The notes under the pieces: model-generated
Told to the model about the DNA's origin: nothing
What the model saw: only the letters and a program-made list of their open reading frames with translations
Database searches by the model: none
Position numbers and translations under genes: made by a program
In this document: one piece after another, positions 45,056 through 56,022 of the stretch
How positions within the stretch are numbered: the first letter of the stretch is position 1
Layout: each line of letters starts with the position of its first letter
Source of the DNA: a beta proteobacterium MWH-UniP1
GTDB lineage: Bacteria; Pseudomonadota; Gammaproteobacteria; Burkholderiales; Burkholderiaceae_A
Assembly: GCA_036362785.1 (NCBI GenBank)
Contig: CP143625.1
Location: 1,241,401 to 1,305,400 of the forward strand
Reading direction: 5' to 3'
Length of the DNA stretch: 64,000 nucleotides

Positions 45056-47497
45056 ATGAAACGCGAAGAACTCAATACCGCCAGCCTTACCCAAGAACCC
45101 CAGACCATCAGCCTAGATGTGCTGCGGGAAAAGTATCTAAAGTCTGGCGAACTCAACGCCGACCAGCTCTATGCCCGTGTCGCCAAGGCCTTGGCCTCTG
45201 TTGAAAAAGAAGACTTGCGCGCCAAATACGAGGCACTTTTTTTAGACAACATGAAGGCCGGCGCTATTGGTGCGGGCCGCATCATGAGTGCTGCCGGCAC
45301 CAACATCAAAGCCACCCTGATCAACTGCTTTGTGCAGCCGGTGGGCGACTGCATTCAAGGCGTGGATGACGAAGGCTTTCCCGGCATCTATGAAGCCCTG
45401 CGCGAAGCAGCAGAGACGATGCGCCGCGGTGGCGGCGTGGGATACGACTTTTCCCGCATTCGGCCCCGTGGTGCCGAAGTCAAAGGCACGGCTTCTATGG
45501 CTTCTGGGCCCTGCAGTTACATCAACGTGTTTGATCAGTCCTGCAGCACCGTTGAAAGCGCGGGCGCACGTCGCGGTGCCCAGATGGGGGTGTTACGCAT
45601 TGACCACCCCGATGTTCATGAATTCATTACTGCTAAACGCACACCCGGCCGTTGGAATAATTTCAACGTATCGGTGGGTGTGCCCGATGCATTCATTCAA
45701 GCCGTTCAGGCCGATCAGGAATGGCAACTCGTTCACCGCGCCAAGCCCGCGGAAAAGCTAATTCGTGAAGGGGCTCATCAGCGCTCATCCGATGGACTCT
45801 GGGTCTACCAGACCATTCCTGCCCGTGAACTCTGGGACACCGTGATGCGCTCGGCCTATGACTTTGCAGAACCAGGCATTTTATTTCTGGATCACATCAA
45901 CGAAGACAACAACCTGCGGTATTGCGAAGCGATTAACGCCACCAATCCTTGCGGTGAACAGCCACTGCCGTCTTATGGCTGCTGCGATCTCGGCCCAATT
46001 ATTCTTCCGCGATTTGTTCGCCACCCGTTCGGTTTTCAGGGCACGGCATCCTTTGATTTCGATGCCTTCACTAATGCGGTGAAATTACAAGTCCGTGCAC
46101 TCGATAACGTGCTGGATGTCACCTGGTGGCCCCTGCCCCAACAGCGCGAAGAGGCTGCCGCCAAACGCCGTATTGGCGTTGGTTTTACTGGCTTGGGTAA
46201 CACACTCACCATGCTTGGCCTGCGCTATGACCGGGAAGAAGGCCGACAAGTCGCCGCCGAGATTGCCAAATGCATGCGCGACGCGGCCTACACCGCATCG
46301 ATCGAACTCGCCAAAGAAAAAGGGGCCTTCCCTGCCTTTGATGCAGCAGGCTATCTGGCAGAGGGCACGTTTGCCAGCCGACTGCCGACAACGATCAAAG
46401 ACGAGATTCGCAAGCACGGCATTCGCAATAGCCATCTCTTGTCGATCGCACCAACTGGCACCGTAAGCCTTGCCTTTGCCGACAATGCCTCGAACGGGAT
46501 TGAGCCTGCTTTTTCGTGGACGTATCGCCGCAAGAAGCGCGAGGCCGATGGCTCTACGCGTGAATACACGGTTGAAGATCATGCATGGCGTGTCTATCAC
46601 CTGCTTGGTGGTCATGCCGATCAGCTACCCGAGAGTTTTGTCTCTGCTCTCGAGATGAGTGCTGCTGACCACATCGCCATGATGAAGGCCGTGCAGCCCT
46701 ATGTGGATACCGCCATTTCCAAAACGGTGAATGTCCCGGCCGACTACCCTTACGAAGACTTCAAAAACCTGTATCTACAGGCCTGGGAATTTAATCTCAA
46801 AGGCCTAGCAACCTACCGGCCCAATAGCATTCTGGGTGCCGTGCTCGAGACCACGCCCGCACCAAGCGCAAATGCTGAAGAATCGGCAGCCGCTGCACCC
46901 GCTGACCCCATGCGCACCGTGATTGAAAAGCGGCCCAAGGGCGCGCTGGACGCAGTCGCTGAAAAAATTGAGTACTGGACGCAAGAGGGCCACAAGACAC
47001 TTTATTTAATCGTGTCTTTCTTGCCCCTGCCCAATACCCAAGGTGACGGCACAGTCGATCGTGCCATTGAGTTTTTCATGCCCGTGGGTCAAAGCGGAGA
47101 ATCACAGCAGTGGATCACATCGACCATGCGTATGCTGTCACTCGCGGCACGCGGTGGCTTCCTGGAGCGCTCTTTAGCTGATATGCGCAAAGTTGCTTGG
47201 GATCGTGGTCCGGTAAGGCTGGGCACTTACAAAAAATCGGACGGCACAGCCGTGCCCATGTGGCATGACTCGGAAGTTGCCGCGATTGCTTACGCCATTC
47301 AAAACCTGTTGGCCCAACGTGCGCAACGCAGGCCCAATGTGATCGTGCACCACACCGAGGCACCGCCTGCCGACAGCCCGCCCCCCATGGCGAGCATGGC
47401 AGGTAAAAAATGTGGGGCCTGTGGTGCACACGCCGTGATCCGCAAAGACGGCTGTGATTTCTGCAGCCAATGCGGTGAGCTGGGCACCTGCGGTTAA
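45056..47497 (+). CDS. nrdJ: Adenosylcobalamin-dependent ribonucleotide reductase (class II)
   Basis: B12-dependent reductase making deoxynucleotides without oxygen and without a separate radical subunit. 813 residues: NCFVQPVGDCIQGVDDEG with an active-site cysteine, RRGGGVGYDFSRIRPRG, VESAGARRGAQMGVLRIDHP, and the catalytic NPCGEQPLPSYGCCDLG holding CxE. The C-terminus is a cysteine-rich zinc-ribbon-like tail (CGACGAH...CDFCSQCGELGTCG) probably used for re-reduction. Its FNR-type upstream control fits use at low oxygen. It ends convergent with relA, the stops overlapping by 4 bases. Confidence 0.95.
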   Translation: MKREELNTASLTQEPQTISLDVLREKYLKSGELNADQLYARVAKALASVEKEDLRAKYEALFLDNMKAGAIGAGRIMSAAGTNIKATLINCFVQPVGDCIQGVDDEGFPGIYEALREAAETMRRGGGVGYDFSRIRPRGAEVKGTASMASGPCSYINVFDQSCSTVESAGARRGAQMGVLRIDHPDVHEFITAKRTPGRWNNFNVSVGVPDAFIQAVQADQEWQLVHRAKPAEKLIREGAHQRSSDGLWVYQTIPARELWDTVMRSAYDFAEPGILFLDHINEDNNLRYCEAINATNPCGEQPLPSYGCCDLGPIILPRFVRHPFGFQGTASFDFDAFTNAVKLQVRALDNVLDVTWWPLPQQREEAAAKRRIGVGFTGLGNTLTMLGLRYDREEGRQVAAEIAKCMRDAAYTASIELAKEKGAFPAFDAAGYLAEGTFASRLPTTIKDEIRKHGIRNSHLLSIAPTGTVSLAFADNASNGIEPAFSWTYRRKKREADGSTREYTVEDHAWRVYHLLGGHADQLPESFVSALEMSAADHIAMMKAVQPYVDTAISKTVNVPADYPYEDFKNLYLQAWEFNLKGLATYRPNSILGAVLETTPAPSANAEESAAAAPADPMRTVIEKRPKGALDAVAEKIEYWTQEGHKTLYLIVSFLPLPNTQGDGTVDRAIEFFMPVGQSGESQQWITSTMRMLSLAARGGFLERSLADMRKVAWDRGPVRLGTYKKSDGTAVPMWHDSEVAAIAYAIQNLLAQRAQRRPNVIVHHTEAPPADSPPPMASMAGKKCGACGAHAVIRKDGCDFCSQCGELGTCG

Positions 47498-49536
47498 ACC
47501 CGTGTCGCCGACATCACACCGGTTAAATCGCGGATCATCGACAGCGCGCGTTTCAACTGCTCGCCATCGGCCACCTGCAGTGTGACGGACAAGGTTACAA
47601 GGTCTCCCTTGGGAAAGGAGTCCATCCGCGCAAGAGGAATTTTTTCTCGCGCCAAGACTTCGGCAAGATCACGAATTAACTCACTTCGTGATTTGGCGAC
47701 CACCATGACATCAACAAGATAGCGCGACTCGGCGGGGTCTTTTGGCTTGCCCCATTCGGTATCAATCACGCGTTCGGGCGCATCACGGGCCATTCGCTCA
47801 AACGTTCGGCAATGTTCTCGATGCACACTCACCCCGCGACCACGCGTGACAAACCCCTTGATGGCATCCGGTGGTGCAGGCTTACAGCAGCGCGCTAAGG
47901 CCGTAAGCATTCGGTCGACGCCCACCACCAGCACCTGCCCCTTGGATGCTGTTTTGGGTTTACTAATCTTCGAAAGAATCAGCTCTTCGGCAGAAATCTC
48001 AGCACGTTTTAGACTCTCGGCTTCTGGACTGCTAGTCTCGTCTCGATCATTTGCCTTTTCCTCGACACGGCCCTCGGCCAGATCCAATGCATGAAACCAG
48101 GTTCGCACCTTTTGTCGGGCCCGCGGACTCTTCAGAAAGCCCGCATCCGGATTCATCCAATCACGGCTGGGACCGCCCTGCTTGACCGTCATCAACTCAA
48201 TCGTTTCGCCCGTGTGAATCTCGGTCGTCAGCGGAACAATCTGACCATTGACCTTGGCACCTCGACACCGGTGGCCAATTTCGGTGTGCAGATGGTAGGC
48301 AAAATCTAGAGGAGTTGCCCCTTTTGGTAATTCAATAATGCGTGCCTTGGGCGTGAGCGCATAAACACGATCATCAGAGAGCCGAACCTGACCGGCTGGC
48401 CCACGGCCCCAATCCAACATCTGCCGTAGCCAAGAAATGCGTGCCGCATAGTCACCGCTGGTGGCCTGACTGCCGCCAGACTCTTTATATTTCCAGTGGG
48501 CGGCAACCCCGAGTTCGGCCCGGTGATGCATATCATGGGTGCGGATCTGGACTTCAAACGGTCGGCCATCGCTATCGAGCAGCACCGTGTGCAGAGACTG
48601 GTACCCATTGGCCTTGGGCCGAGTGATGTAGTCATCGAACTCGGAATCCATTGGCCGCCAGTGATCATGCAAAAAGCCAAGCACGGAATAGCACTGGGCT
48701 TCGGTGTCCACCAGAATCCGAAAGGCCCGGATGTCCATCAACTGATCAAAGCGCAGCCCCTTGGCCTGCAATTTGTTGTGAATGCTGAACAGATGCTTAG
48801 GCCGGCCCATGACCTGGCCATTGATCTCGGCCTTCGACAACAATCGCTTGAGCGCATCGATTGTCTTGGTGATGAAGATCTCACGTTCCTGACGTTTTTC
48901 GTCCAGCATGGTGGCGATCGCTCGATAGCCCGCCGGATCGGTCATGCGAAAGGCAAGATCTTCCATGGCCCACTTCAATTGCCAGATGCCCAAGCGATTG
49001 GCCAGCGGTGCCTGAACTCTTAGGGTCTCAACCCCCAGAGATTCACCAAGCGCCGCGGCCCCGGGGACATTGGCCTTGATGTCATCAGCAACTGTTTCAA
49101 GATAAGCAATATGGCGCGCAAGCTGGATCACCACAACACGCAGGTCGTCAGCCAATGCCAATAACATCCGGCGTAGTGTCTCGACCTGAGCCGGCGCAGA
49201 CTCCTCTGAGGAAACAACAATCTGATGACCAAAGTGCGACAGCCGATACAAGGCGACCAATAGGCTCGCGATATCGTCGCCATATTGTTTGCGAATGGCC
49301 TCGGTATTTTTCGCGCCCCCATCAAAACCGGGAAGCAAAAACGCGACCGTCTTAGATGGCGTATCAAGATGCAGCTCATCAAGAATGCTGAGCGTGCGTT
49401 GCGCCTGACGAAGATCAGACGCGTTGGCTCGGCCGTCAGCGACCGCCTGTTCTAAGGCGCTACGGGCGGCGGTCAGTCGGGCAGCATCGTCTGCCGGCTG
49501 ATTTATTGAAGGATTCGGTTCTCCACCAGTGCGCAC
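47494..49536 (-). CDS. relA: RelA-type GTP pyrophosphokinase
   Basis: Rel/Spo homologue of 680 residues in which the hydrolase HD motif is lost (the corresponding stretch reads LVALYRLSHFGHQIVVSS). The synthetase retains PKHLFSIHNKLQAKGLRFDQ and DSEFDDYITRPKANGYQSLH, with the acidic EFDD loop typical of synthetase-only RelA. TGS (VYALTPKARIIELPKGATPL) and a C-terminal ACT domain follow. It makes pppGpp on stalled ribosomes. The GTG start at 49536 overlaps the end of gmhA by 34 bases; an internal start is possible. Confidence 0.93.
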   Translation of the reverse strand: MRTGGEPNPSINQPADDAARLTAARSALEQAVADGRANASDLRQAQRTLSILDELHLDTPSKTVAFLLPGFDGGAKNTEAIRKQYGDDIASLLVALYRLSHFGHQIVVSSEESAPAQVETLRRMLLALADDLRVVVIQLARHIAYLETVADDIKANVPGAAALGESLGVETLRVQAPLANRLGIWQLKWAMEDLAFRMTDPAGYRAIATMLDEKRQEREIFITKTIDALKRLLSKAEINGQVMGRPKHLFSIHNKLQAKGLRFDQLMDIRAFRILVDTEAQCYSVLGFLHDHWRPMDSEFDDYITRPKANGYQSLHTVLLDSDGRPFEVQIRTHDMHHRAELGVAAHWKYKESGGSQATSGDYAARISWLRQMLDWGRGPAGQVRLSDDRVYALTPKARIIELPKGATPLDFAYHLHTEIGHRCRGAKVNGQIVPLTTEIHTGETIELMTVKQGGPSRDWMNPDAGFLKSPRARQKVRTWFHALDLAEGRVEEKANDRDETSSPEAESLKRAEISAEELILSKISKPKTASKGQVLVVGVDRMLTALARCCKPAPPDAIKGFVTRGRGVSVHREHCRTFERMARDAPERVIDTEWGKPKDPAESRYLVDVMVVAKSRSELIRDLAEVLAREKIPLARMDSFPKGDLVTLSVTLQVADGEQLKRALSMIRDLTGVMSATRV

Positions 49537-50078
49537 AATAGATGCCCTAAGACCAAGTGACCCTCTTGAATTTGCGGTGTGTGAGAGGACGGCACCTTTA
49601 ATACTACATCGGCAAGATCGCCCATATCGCGGGGATGGATACCCGTCAGCGCAATGGTGGCCACCCCCTTTGCGCGAGCCACAGTCATGGCCTGGACAAT
49701 ATTTTTACTGCGGCCAGATGTCGACATCACGATCAACACATCACCCGGGTTTCCCAGGGCCTCGACCTGCCGGGCAAAGACCTGCTCATAGCCATAATCA
49801 TTGCCAATGGCGGTCAGTGCCGATGTGTCGGTGTTTAAAGCAATTGCTGGCAATGGCCGGCGCTCTTTCAGAAAACGGCCCACCATTTCTGCAGAAAAGT
49901 GCTGGGCCTCGGCAGCGCTGCCGCCGTTTCCTGCAAAGAGTAGTTTGCCGCCAGAGTTTAGACTTAAGACGCATCGGTCCGCAGCATGCAGAAGATTGGC
50001 CTGCAAAGCCGCATCTTCCAGCATGTCTTCCATGACCTGACGGCTTGCCATCAGGGAGATGCGAATCTCATCTTGCAT
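49503..50078 (-). CDS. gmhA: Sedoheptulose 7-phosphate isomerase, SIS domain
   Basis: 191-residue SIS-domain protein resembling GmhA, which makes D-glycero-D-manno-heptose 7-phosphate for the LPS core. Seen: KLLFAGNGGSAAEAQHFSAE, NTDTSALTAIGNDYGYEQVF, and VLIVMSTSGRSKNIVQA with the SIS phosphate loop, then the C-terminal EGHLVLGHLLCALVE. DiaA-like SIS proteins share this fold, so the DnaA-linked role is an alternative, though the HFSAE and GNDYG motifs favour GmhA. Its ATG overlaps the typA stop by one base. Confidence 0.88.
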   Translation of the reverse strand: MQDEIRISLMASRQVMEDMLEDAALQANLLHAADRCVLSLNSGGKLLFAGNGGSAAEAQHFSAEMVGRFLKERRPLPAIALNTDTSALTAIGNDYGYEQVFARQVEALGNPGDVLIVMSTSGRSKNIVQAMTVARAKGVATIALTGIHPRDMGDLADVVLKVPSSHTPQIQEGHLVLGHLLCALVENRILQ

Positions 50079-51898
50079 TATGCGGCCTCCTCACGGGTTG
50101 CTTTTTTACGCTCATGCTCTTTTAGGTAACGTTTGCGCAGTCGAATACTCTTGGGAGTAATTTCAACCAGTTCATCATCGGCAATGAATTCCACGGCTTT
50201 TTCGAGCGTGAGCTCGATTGGCGGCGTGAGATCGATATGCTCGTCTTTGCCCGATGCGCGCACGTTGGTGAGTTTCTTTTCTTTTACTGGATTCACCACC
50301 AGATCGTTGTCACGGCTATGAATGCCAATGATCATGCCCTCGTAGAGCGCATCGCCTGGCTTAACAAACATCCGACCGCGCTCCTGGAGTTTCCAAAGCG
50401 CATAAGCCACGGCGTTGCCATCATCTTGCGAGACCAAAACACCATTGCGCCGCTCGGCCAATTCGCCTTTGTATGGACCATAGTCATCGAAAATATGGCT
50501 CATCAATCCGGTACCACGGGTAAGGGTTAAGAACTCACCCTGAAAACCGATCAGACCGCGGGCCGGAATACGGTATTCGATCCGCACACGGCCCTTTGAA
50601 TCCGGCACCATATCGAGCATCTCACCCTTGCGCAGGCCAAGATTTTCCATCACTGGGCCCTGGTGATCTTGCTCCACATCCACCGTCAGCATCTCATAGG
50701 GCTCTAAACGCTCGCCACTCTCGGACTGCTTAAAGACCACACGCGGACGCGACACGGCCAACTCATAGCCCTCGCGGCGCATATTTTCAAGAAGAATTGT
50801 TAAGTGCAATTCGCCGCGGCCCGACACGATAAAGGTGTCGGAATCCGCACTGAAATCGACCCGCAACGCCACGTTGGCCTTGAGTTCACGCTCAAGGCGC
50901 TCACGAATTTGACGGCTGGTCACAAACTTACCCTCGCGGCCCGCCAATGGCGATGCGTTCACCATAAAGTTCATGGTGAGCGTGGGTTCGTCTACCGACA
51001 GCATGGGCAGTGGCTCCACATGGTCAAGTTCGCAAACCGTGGTGCCAATATTCAGATCGTCGATGCCATTGATCAATACGATGTCACCGGCCTGTGCGGT
51101 GGGTACCACTTCACGCTCCAGGCCCTTGAACATCAAGATCTGATTGACACGGGCTTTTTTAGGGGTGCCTTCGGGGCCGTCTTGAATGATCACGTCTTGC
51201 AACGATTTCAAGCGGCCACGGGTAATTCGGCCAATACCAATCTTGCCCACGTAGCTCGAGTAATCCAGCGAACAGATTTGGAGTTGTAGCGGGGCTTCGG
51301 CATCATCTTCACGCTGGGGCACATACTTCAAGATGGCGTCAAACAAAGGCCGCATGTCGCTGCTGGGCTTGGTGTGATCCATTGTGGCAAAACCGTTTAG
51401 TGCTGATGCATAGACCACTGGGAAATCCAGCTGCTCTTCCGTAGCACCCAGCTTGTCAAACAAATCAAAAGTGGCGCTCACCACCCAGTCTGGCCGCGCA
51501 CCGGGCCGGTCAATTTTGTTGATGACCACAATCGGCTTTAAACCCAGCGCAAGTGCTTTTCGGGTCACAAACCGGGTCTGAGGCATCGGGCCCTCCACGG
51601 CATCGACCAGTAGCAACACGCCATCGACCATCGACAGCACACGCTCGACTTCGCCGCCGAAGTCAGCGTGCCCCGGAGTATCGACGATATTAATGTGGGT
51701 ACCTTCGTAATCGACCGCACAGTTCTTGGCCAAAATAGTGATGCCCCGTTCACGCTCAATGTCGTTTGAGTCCATGACGCGTTCAGACACCTGCTCGTGC
51801 TGGGCAAAGGTGCCCGCTTGTTGCAGTAACTTGTCCACCATGGTGGTCTTACCGTGGTCAACGTGGGCGATGATGGCAATGTTGCGCAAGGCGCGCAT
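50078..51898 (-). CDS. typA: Ribosome-associated GTPase TypA/BipA
   Basis: Translational GTPase related to EF-G and LepA, 606 residues. G1 [14 protein letters not shown], switch [12 protein letters not shown]3 [12 protein letters not shown] ([11 protein letters not shown]) and SALNG are all present; then domains II, III, V and the BipA C-terminal domain with [20 protein letters not shown]. BipA assists 50S assembly, most needed under cold and other stress. It lies between truB and gmhA in the same direction, and its stop is shared by one base with the gmhA start. Confidence 0.97.
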   Translation of the reverse strand: MRALRNIAIIAHVDHGKTTMVDKLLQQAGTFAQHEQVSERVMDSNDIERERGITILAKNCAVDYEGTHINIVDTPGHADFGGEVERVLSMVDGVLLLVDAVEGPMPQTRFVTRKALALGLKPIVVINKIDRPGARPDWVVSATFDLFDKLGATEEQLDFPVVYASALNGFATMDHTKPSSDMRPLFDAILKYVPQREDDAEAPLQLQICSLDYSSYVGKIGIGRITRGRLKSLQDVIIQDGPEGTPKKARVNQILMFKGLEREVVPTAQAGDIVLINGIDDLNIGTTVCELDHVEPLPMLSVDEPTLTMNFMVNASPLAGREGKFVTSRQIRERLERELKANVALRVDFSADSDTFIVSGRGELHLTILLENMRREGYELAVSRPRVVFKQSESGERLEPYEMLTVDVEQDHQGPVMENLGLRKGEMLDMVPDSKGRVRIEYRIPARGLIGFQGEFLTLTRGTGLMSHIFDDYGPYKGELAERRNGVLVSQDDGNAVAYALWKLQERGRMFVKPGDALYEGMIIGIHSRDNDLVVNPVKEKKLTNVRASGKDEHIDLTPPIELTLEKAVEFIADDELVEITPKSIRLRKRYLKEHERKKATREEAA

Positions 51899-51907
51899 AG
51901 AAAACTC

Positions 51908-52861
51908 CTAAGAAGATAAAACACGAACCCGTTCAGGGCTCAACAAATGATGCGTGTCAACACGGCCGGTGCCAATAAAGTCACCTGACTGGGTTTTCAC
52001 TCGGACAACTGCCGGCAAGACACTGTCTGCGAGCATCACCGACTGGCCATGAACAAATCGCCGAACCTGGGCCGCACCCAACACCACTTGCGGCCAATCC
52101 CGAATCAACCAATCCACTGGCTTTAACAACAACAATCGCTCCTGGTCACTGGCCTGCTCAAACGCCACAAGGCTGACCATATCGTCTGCTGTAATCGACC
52201 CCACCCCCACACGACGCAGACTGTGCAGATGGGCGGGCAGACCCAAGGCGGCACCAATATCTTCTGCAAGGGTGCGCACATAAGTACCCTTGCTGCACTT
52301 CACCAGCACCTGAAGATTGGGCAGCGTCATGTCCTGCAACGACAGCTCATGAATCACAATGGATCTCGGCTCACGCTCCACACGCTCACCAGCACGGGCG
52401 TAATCGTACAAAGGCCGGCCATCTTTTTTAATCGCCGAATACAAAGGTGGCGTCTGCTTTTGCGGCCCCAAAAAACGGGCTAAGACGTCGGTCACCTGTT
52501 GCACCGACAATGTTGATGGCACAGCCGCCTGCGCAATCACATCGCCTTCACGATCGCCCGTTGTGGTCTGCGCACCGAGCGCAATCTGCGCCACATACGT
52601 TTTGTCCGCGTCCAGACCCTCAGCAGCGTACTTGGTCGCCTCGCCGAACATGATCGGCAAAAGACCGCTGGCCATTGGGTCAAGCGTGCCGCCATGACCT
52701 GCCTTTGCGGCCGACAACAAATGCTTCACATGGCCCAGCACCCGGCTTGACGATGGCCCAACCGGCTTATCTAACAATAAAACCCCGTCAACAGGCACAC
52801 GTTGTTTTTTAGGGGGCCGCACCAGAACCTGCATCGCCACCGTGCGCTCAGAATCACTCAT
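51908..52861 (-). CDS. truB: tRNA pseudouridine(55) synthase TruB
   Basis: Makes pseudouridine 55 in the T-loop of tRNAs. About 317 residues. The catalytic aspartate is in [36 protein letters not shown] precedes it, and [39 protein letters not shown] and [15 protein letters not shown] follow. ATG 52861 puts [10 protein letters not shown] at about residue 20; a start at 52906 would overlap rbfA more deeply. The rbfA-truB order is standard. Confidence 0.95.
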   Translation of the reverse strand: MSDSERTVAMQVLVRPPKKQRVPVDGVLLLDKPVGPSSSRVLGHVKHLLSAAKAGHGGTLDPMASGLLPIMFGEATKYAAEGLDADKTYVAQIALGAQTTTGDREGDVIAQAAVPSTLSVQQVTDVLARFLGPQKQTPPLYSAIKKDGRPLYDYARAGERVEREPRSIVIHELSLQDMTLPNLQVLVKCSKGTYVRTLAEDIGAALGLPAHLHSLRRVGVGSITADDMVSLVAFEQASDQERLLLLKPVDWLIRDWPQVVLGAAQVRRFVHGQSVMLADSVLPAVVRVKTQSGDFIGTGRVDTHHLLSPERVRVLSS

Positions 52862-52880
52862 CACGACAGCTCGCCCGGAC

Positions 52881-53261
52881 TCAATCATCGGTCGATCGGC
52901 CAGCAACCGCGCGATCGATCAGTTCGCTCATGGCAATCGCGCGTGCAGTGGAATCGTCGCGAACAAAATGCAGCTCAGGCGTGGTGTGAATCTTCAACAT
53001 GCGGCCCAGCTTGCCACGCAAAAAACCCCGGCAGGCGGCTAGCCCCTCCGCGGTCTTTTTTAATTGTTCTGCGTCATCGGGCAACACGCTATAAAAGATC
53101 TTGGCGTGGGCGTAATCCGGTGTGACTTCAACATCGGTAATGGTCACAAGACCAAGCCTTGGGTCTTTGACCTCGAGCCGGATCAGTTCAGACAAATCTT
53201 TCTGAATCTGATCCGCGACCCGATGACCCCGGCCGGATGCCTTAGGAGAGTGTCCGCGCAA
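52881..53261 (-). CDS. rbfA: 30S ribosome-binding factor A
   Basis: Late 16S maturation factor. The core reads [20 protein letters not shown] then [20 protein letters not shown] and [16 protein letters not shown] at 53261 gives [18 protein letters not shown] with length near the usual 130 residues and overlaps the infB stop by 20 bases; ATG 53309 would add 16 residues of infB-antiphase sequence. The TTG is preceded by CAGGAAA. I prefer TTG, but an N-terminal extension from 53309 cannot be excluded. Confidence 0.93.
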   Translation of the reverse strand: MRGHSPKASGRGHRVADQIQKDLSELIRLEVKDPRLGLVTITDVEVTPDYAHAKIFYSVLPDDAEQLKKTAEGLAACRGFLRGKLGRMLKIHTTPELHFVRDDSTARAIAMSELIDRAVAGRSTDD

Positions 53262-56022
53262 TTTCCTGAATCTCAAAGACTTCGAGCTGATCACCCTCTT
53301 GGATGTCATCGTAGTTCTTGAGTGTTAAGCCACACTCAAAGCCTTCTTTGACTTCCTTGGCGTCATCCTTGAAGCGTTTCAAGGTGTCGAGTTCCCCCGT
53401 CCACACCACCACGTTATTACGCAGCAGACGGACCTGGGCGCCACGGCGAATCACGCCTTCTAAGACCATACAGCCAGCAATGTTGCCAATGCGGGAAACT
53501 TTGAAGACCTGACGAATTTCGACAAGACCGATCACGTTCTCTTTACGCTCGGGTGCCAACATACCCTGCATGGCGCTCTTCACATCATCGACTGCGTCAT
53601 AGATGATGGTGTAGTAACGCAGGTCAATGCCATTGCCCTCGGCCAATCGCTTAGCGCTTTGGTCGGCACGCACATTAAAACCAATCACCACCGCCTTAGA
53701 GGCGATGGCCAGGTTAATGTCCGACTCGGTGATCGCACCGACTGCGGCGTGCACGATGTTGACCTTGACTTCGTCAGTCGAGAGCTTTTGCATCGAGGCG
53801 GACAAGGCTTCTTGTGAACCCTGAACGTCTGACTTGATGATGAGTGACAGCGTCTTGGCGCCCTCGCCCATGTTTTCAAAGATGTTTTCAAGCTTGGCGG
53901 CCTGCTGTTTGGCCAGACGAACATCACGGAACTTGCCCTGACGGAACAGCGCGATCTCACGTGCCTTGCGCTCGTCCCCCAGGACCATGACTTCGTCACC
54001 GGCCTGCGGCACCTCGGTCATACCCAGAATTTCGACTGGGATGGATGGGCCAGCCGTTTCTACAGGGCGCCCGTTTTCGTCCAACATAGCCCGCACGCGG
54101 CCAAAGGCTGCACCCGCCAAAATGACGTCGCCTTTTTTCAGCGTGCCCGATTGGACCAAGATACTGGCAACCGGACCGCGACCCTTGTCAATACGGGCCT
54201 CGACCACGAGTCCCTTGGCCAGGGTTTCAACCGGTGCTTTCAGTTCCAAGACTTCCGCCTGAAGCAATACGTTTTCCAACAGCTCATCAATGCCTTGGCC
54301 GGTCTTGGCCGACACAGCAATGAACGGCGAATCACCACCGTACTCTTCAGGCACCACCTCTTCAGCGACCAGTTCGGTTTTGACGCGATCTGGATTGGCT
54401 TCGGGTTTATCAATCTTGTTGATGGCCACCACGATCGGCACACCTGCTGCCTTGGCGTGGGCGATCGCCTCTTTGGTCTGGGGCATCACGCCGTCGTCAG
54501 CTGCCACCACCAGAATTACGATGTCCGTGGCATTGGCACCACGGGCCCGCATGGCGGTAAAGGCCTCGTGGCCTGGTGTGTCCAGAAAGGTAATGACACC
54601 GCGCGGTGTTTCCACATGGTAAGCACCAATATGCTGAGTAATGCCACCGGCCTCGCCTGCGGCAACCTTGGTGCGACGGATGTAATCGAGCAACGAGGTC
54701 TTACCATGGTCCACGTGACCCATGATGGTCACCACCGGCGGACGCGTTACGGCAGTTGCCTGGGCAACCTTCTCCGCTTCAGCGTCTTCCAAGAAGGCTT
54801 CAGGATCATCAAGCTTTGCCGCAAATGCCTTGTGACCCATTTCTTCGACCACAATCATGGCCGTCTCTTGGTCGAGCACTTGATTGATGGTCACCATCTG
54901 GCCCATCTGCATCAAAGTCTTCACCACTTCGGCACCCTTGACCGACATTTTGTGGGCAAGATCGGCCACGGTGATGGTCTCGGGAACATGAACATCATGA
55001 ATCTGAGGCTCCGTTGGCGCAACGAAGTTGCTGGGCTCTTGCGATGCGTGCTTATTTTTGCCACGCGGACCAGCGCGCCAGCCACCGGCACCACCCGAGG
55101 TGTCTCCACGGGTTTTGATCGCCCGCTTCTTGGCAGCATCTTCTTGCCATGTCGACGAAAGCTTCGAAGACTTGAGCTGCTTTTCCGACTTCTTCTCTTT
55201 GGGTTTCTCTTCTTCAGCCTTTTCGCCAGGCTTGGCCGCAGGCTTGTGCAGTGTGGTCGAGGCGGCGTCAGCGGCTTTTTCTGGCGCTTTTTCGGCTGCT
55301 TTCGCAGTGGCCGCAAGCTTACCGGTGCGGGCAGCGTTCATGAGCCGATTGATCGCAGCGACCTCATCTTCAACGGCACGCCGTGCCTGCACCGATTTCG
55401 CTGCATCTTCAGCGGCCAGTCGCGCGCGCTCTTTGACTTCGTTTGCCGCCTGCTCTGCAGCGGCTTTGTCAGTCTCGGATGCATCCGCTACTGTCTGCTG
55501 GGCAAGGCGCTCGGCCTCTTCCGCATCTTTTAGGGCCTGGGCCTCGCGGGCACGCTCACGCTCAAGGCGCTCTTGTTTTTCTTTAAGTTCAGCTTCTTGG
55601 CGGGCCAACAACTCAGACTGTCGACGGCTCTCTGCTTCGCGCTGGGCCAGCTCTTCTTCTGACACAACCGACACCGGCGACTCAACTGCAGGTGCTGCCT
55701 CTGCCGCATCAACTTCCGTAGCATCACGCTTCACAAAGACCCGCTTTTTGCGGACTTCCACCTGAATGGTGCGGGATTTGCCAGAGCCGTCGGCCTGTTT
55801 GATTTCAGTCGTCTGACGCTTGGTCAGGGTGATTTTCTTGCGCGGAGCATCTGCGGCGCCATGGGCCTTACGCAACGACGTCAGCAACTGCTCTTTGTCT
55901 GCCTCGCTCAGCACATCCTTGGCCGACGACTTCTCTACGCCAGCAGACTTCAGCTGCTCGAGCAGAGTATCGACCGGAACCTTTAGCTCCGCTGCAAATT
56001 TTTCAACATTATCAGCGGCCAT
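53242..56022 (-). CDS. infB: Translation initiation factor IF-2
   Basis: GTPase placing fMet-tRNA on the 30S subunit, about 926 residues. N-terminal IF2N domain ([20 protein letters not shown]), a long charged Ala/Glu/Lys-rich linker with coiled-coil character (residues about 130-320), then the G domain: [42 protein letters not shown] and [13 protein letters not shown], then C-terminal domains binding initiator tRNA. ATG 56022 overlaps the nusA end by 11 bases. The linker is extended relative to many enzymes. Confidence 0.97.
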   Translation of the reverse strand: MAADNVEKFAAELKVPVDTLLEQLKSAGVEKSSAKDVLSEADKEQLLTSLRKAHGAADAPRKKITLTKRQTTEIKQADGSGKSRTIQVEVRKKRVFVKRDATEVDAAEAAPAVESPVSVVSEEELAQREAESRRQSELLARQEAELKEKQERLERERAREAQALKDAEEAERLAQQTVADASETDKAAAEQAANEVKERARLAAEDAAKSVQARRAVEDEVAAINRLMNAARTGKLAATAKAAEKAPEKAADAASTTLHKPAAKPGEKAEEEKPKEKKSEKQLKSSKLSSTWQEDAAKKRAIKTRGDTSGGAGGWRAGPRGKNKHASQEPSNFVAPTEPQIHDVHVPETITVADLAHKMSVKGAEVVKTLMQMGQMVTINQVLDQETAMIVVEEMGHKAFAAKLDDPEAFLEDAEAEKVAQATAVTRPPVVTIMGHVDHGKTSLLDYIRRTKVAAGEAGGITQHIGAYHVETPRGVITFLDTPGHEAFTAMRARGANATDIVILVVAADDGVMPQTKEAIAHAKAAGVPIVVAINKIDKPEANPDRVKTELVAEEVVPEEYGGDSPFIAVSAKTGQGIDELLENVLLQAEVLELKAPVETLAKGLVVEARIDKGRGPVASILVQSGTLKKGDVILAGAAFGRVRAMLDENGRPVETAGPSIPVEILGMTEVPQAGDEVMVLGDERKAREIALFRQGKFRDVRLAKQQAAKLENIFENMGEGAKTLSLIIKSDVQGSQEALSASMQKLSTDEVKVNIVHAAVGAITESDINLAIASKAVVIGFNVRADQSAKRLAEGNGIDLRYYTIIYDAVDDVKSAMQGMLAPERKENVIGLVEIRQVFKVSRIGNIAGCMVLEGVIRRGAQVRLLRNNVVVWTGELDTLKRFKDDAKEVKEGFECGLTLKNYDDIQEGDQLEVFEIQEIARTLS

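Noticed and set aside
54151..55533. Long plus-strand open frame (460 codons) inside infB
   Set aside because: It is antisense to the Ala/Glu/Lys-rich linker and G domain of IF-2, which is unmistakably coding on the minus strand; its translation resembles no family and arises from codon bias.
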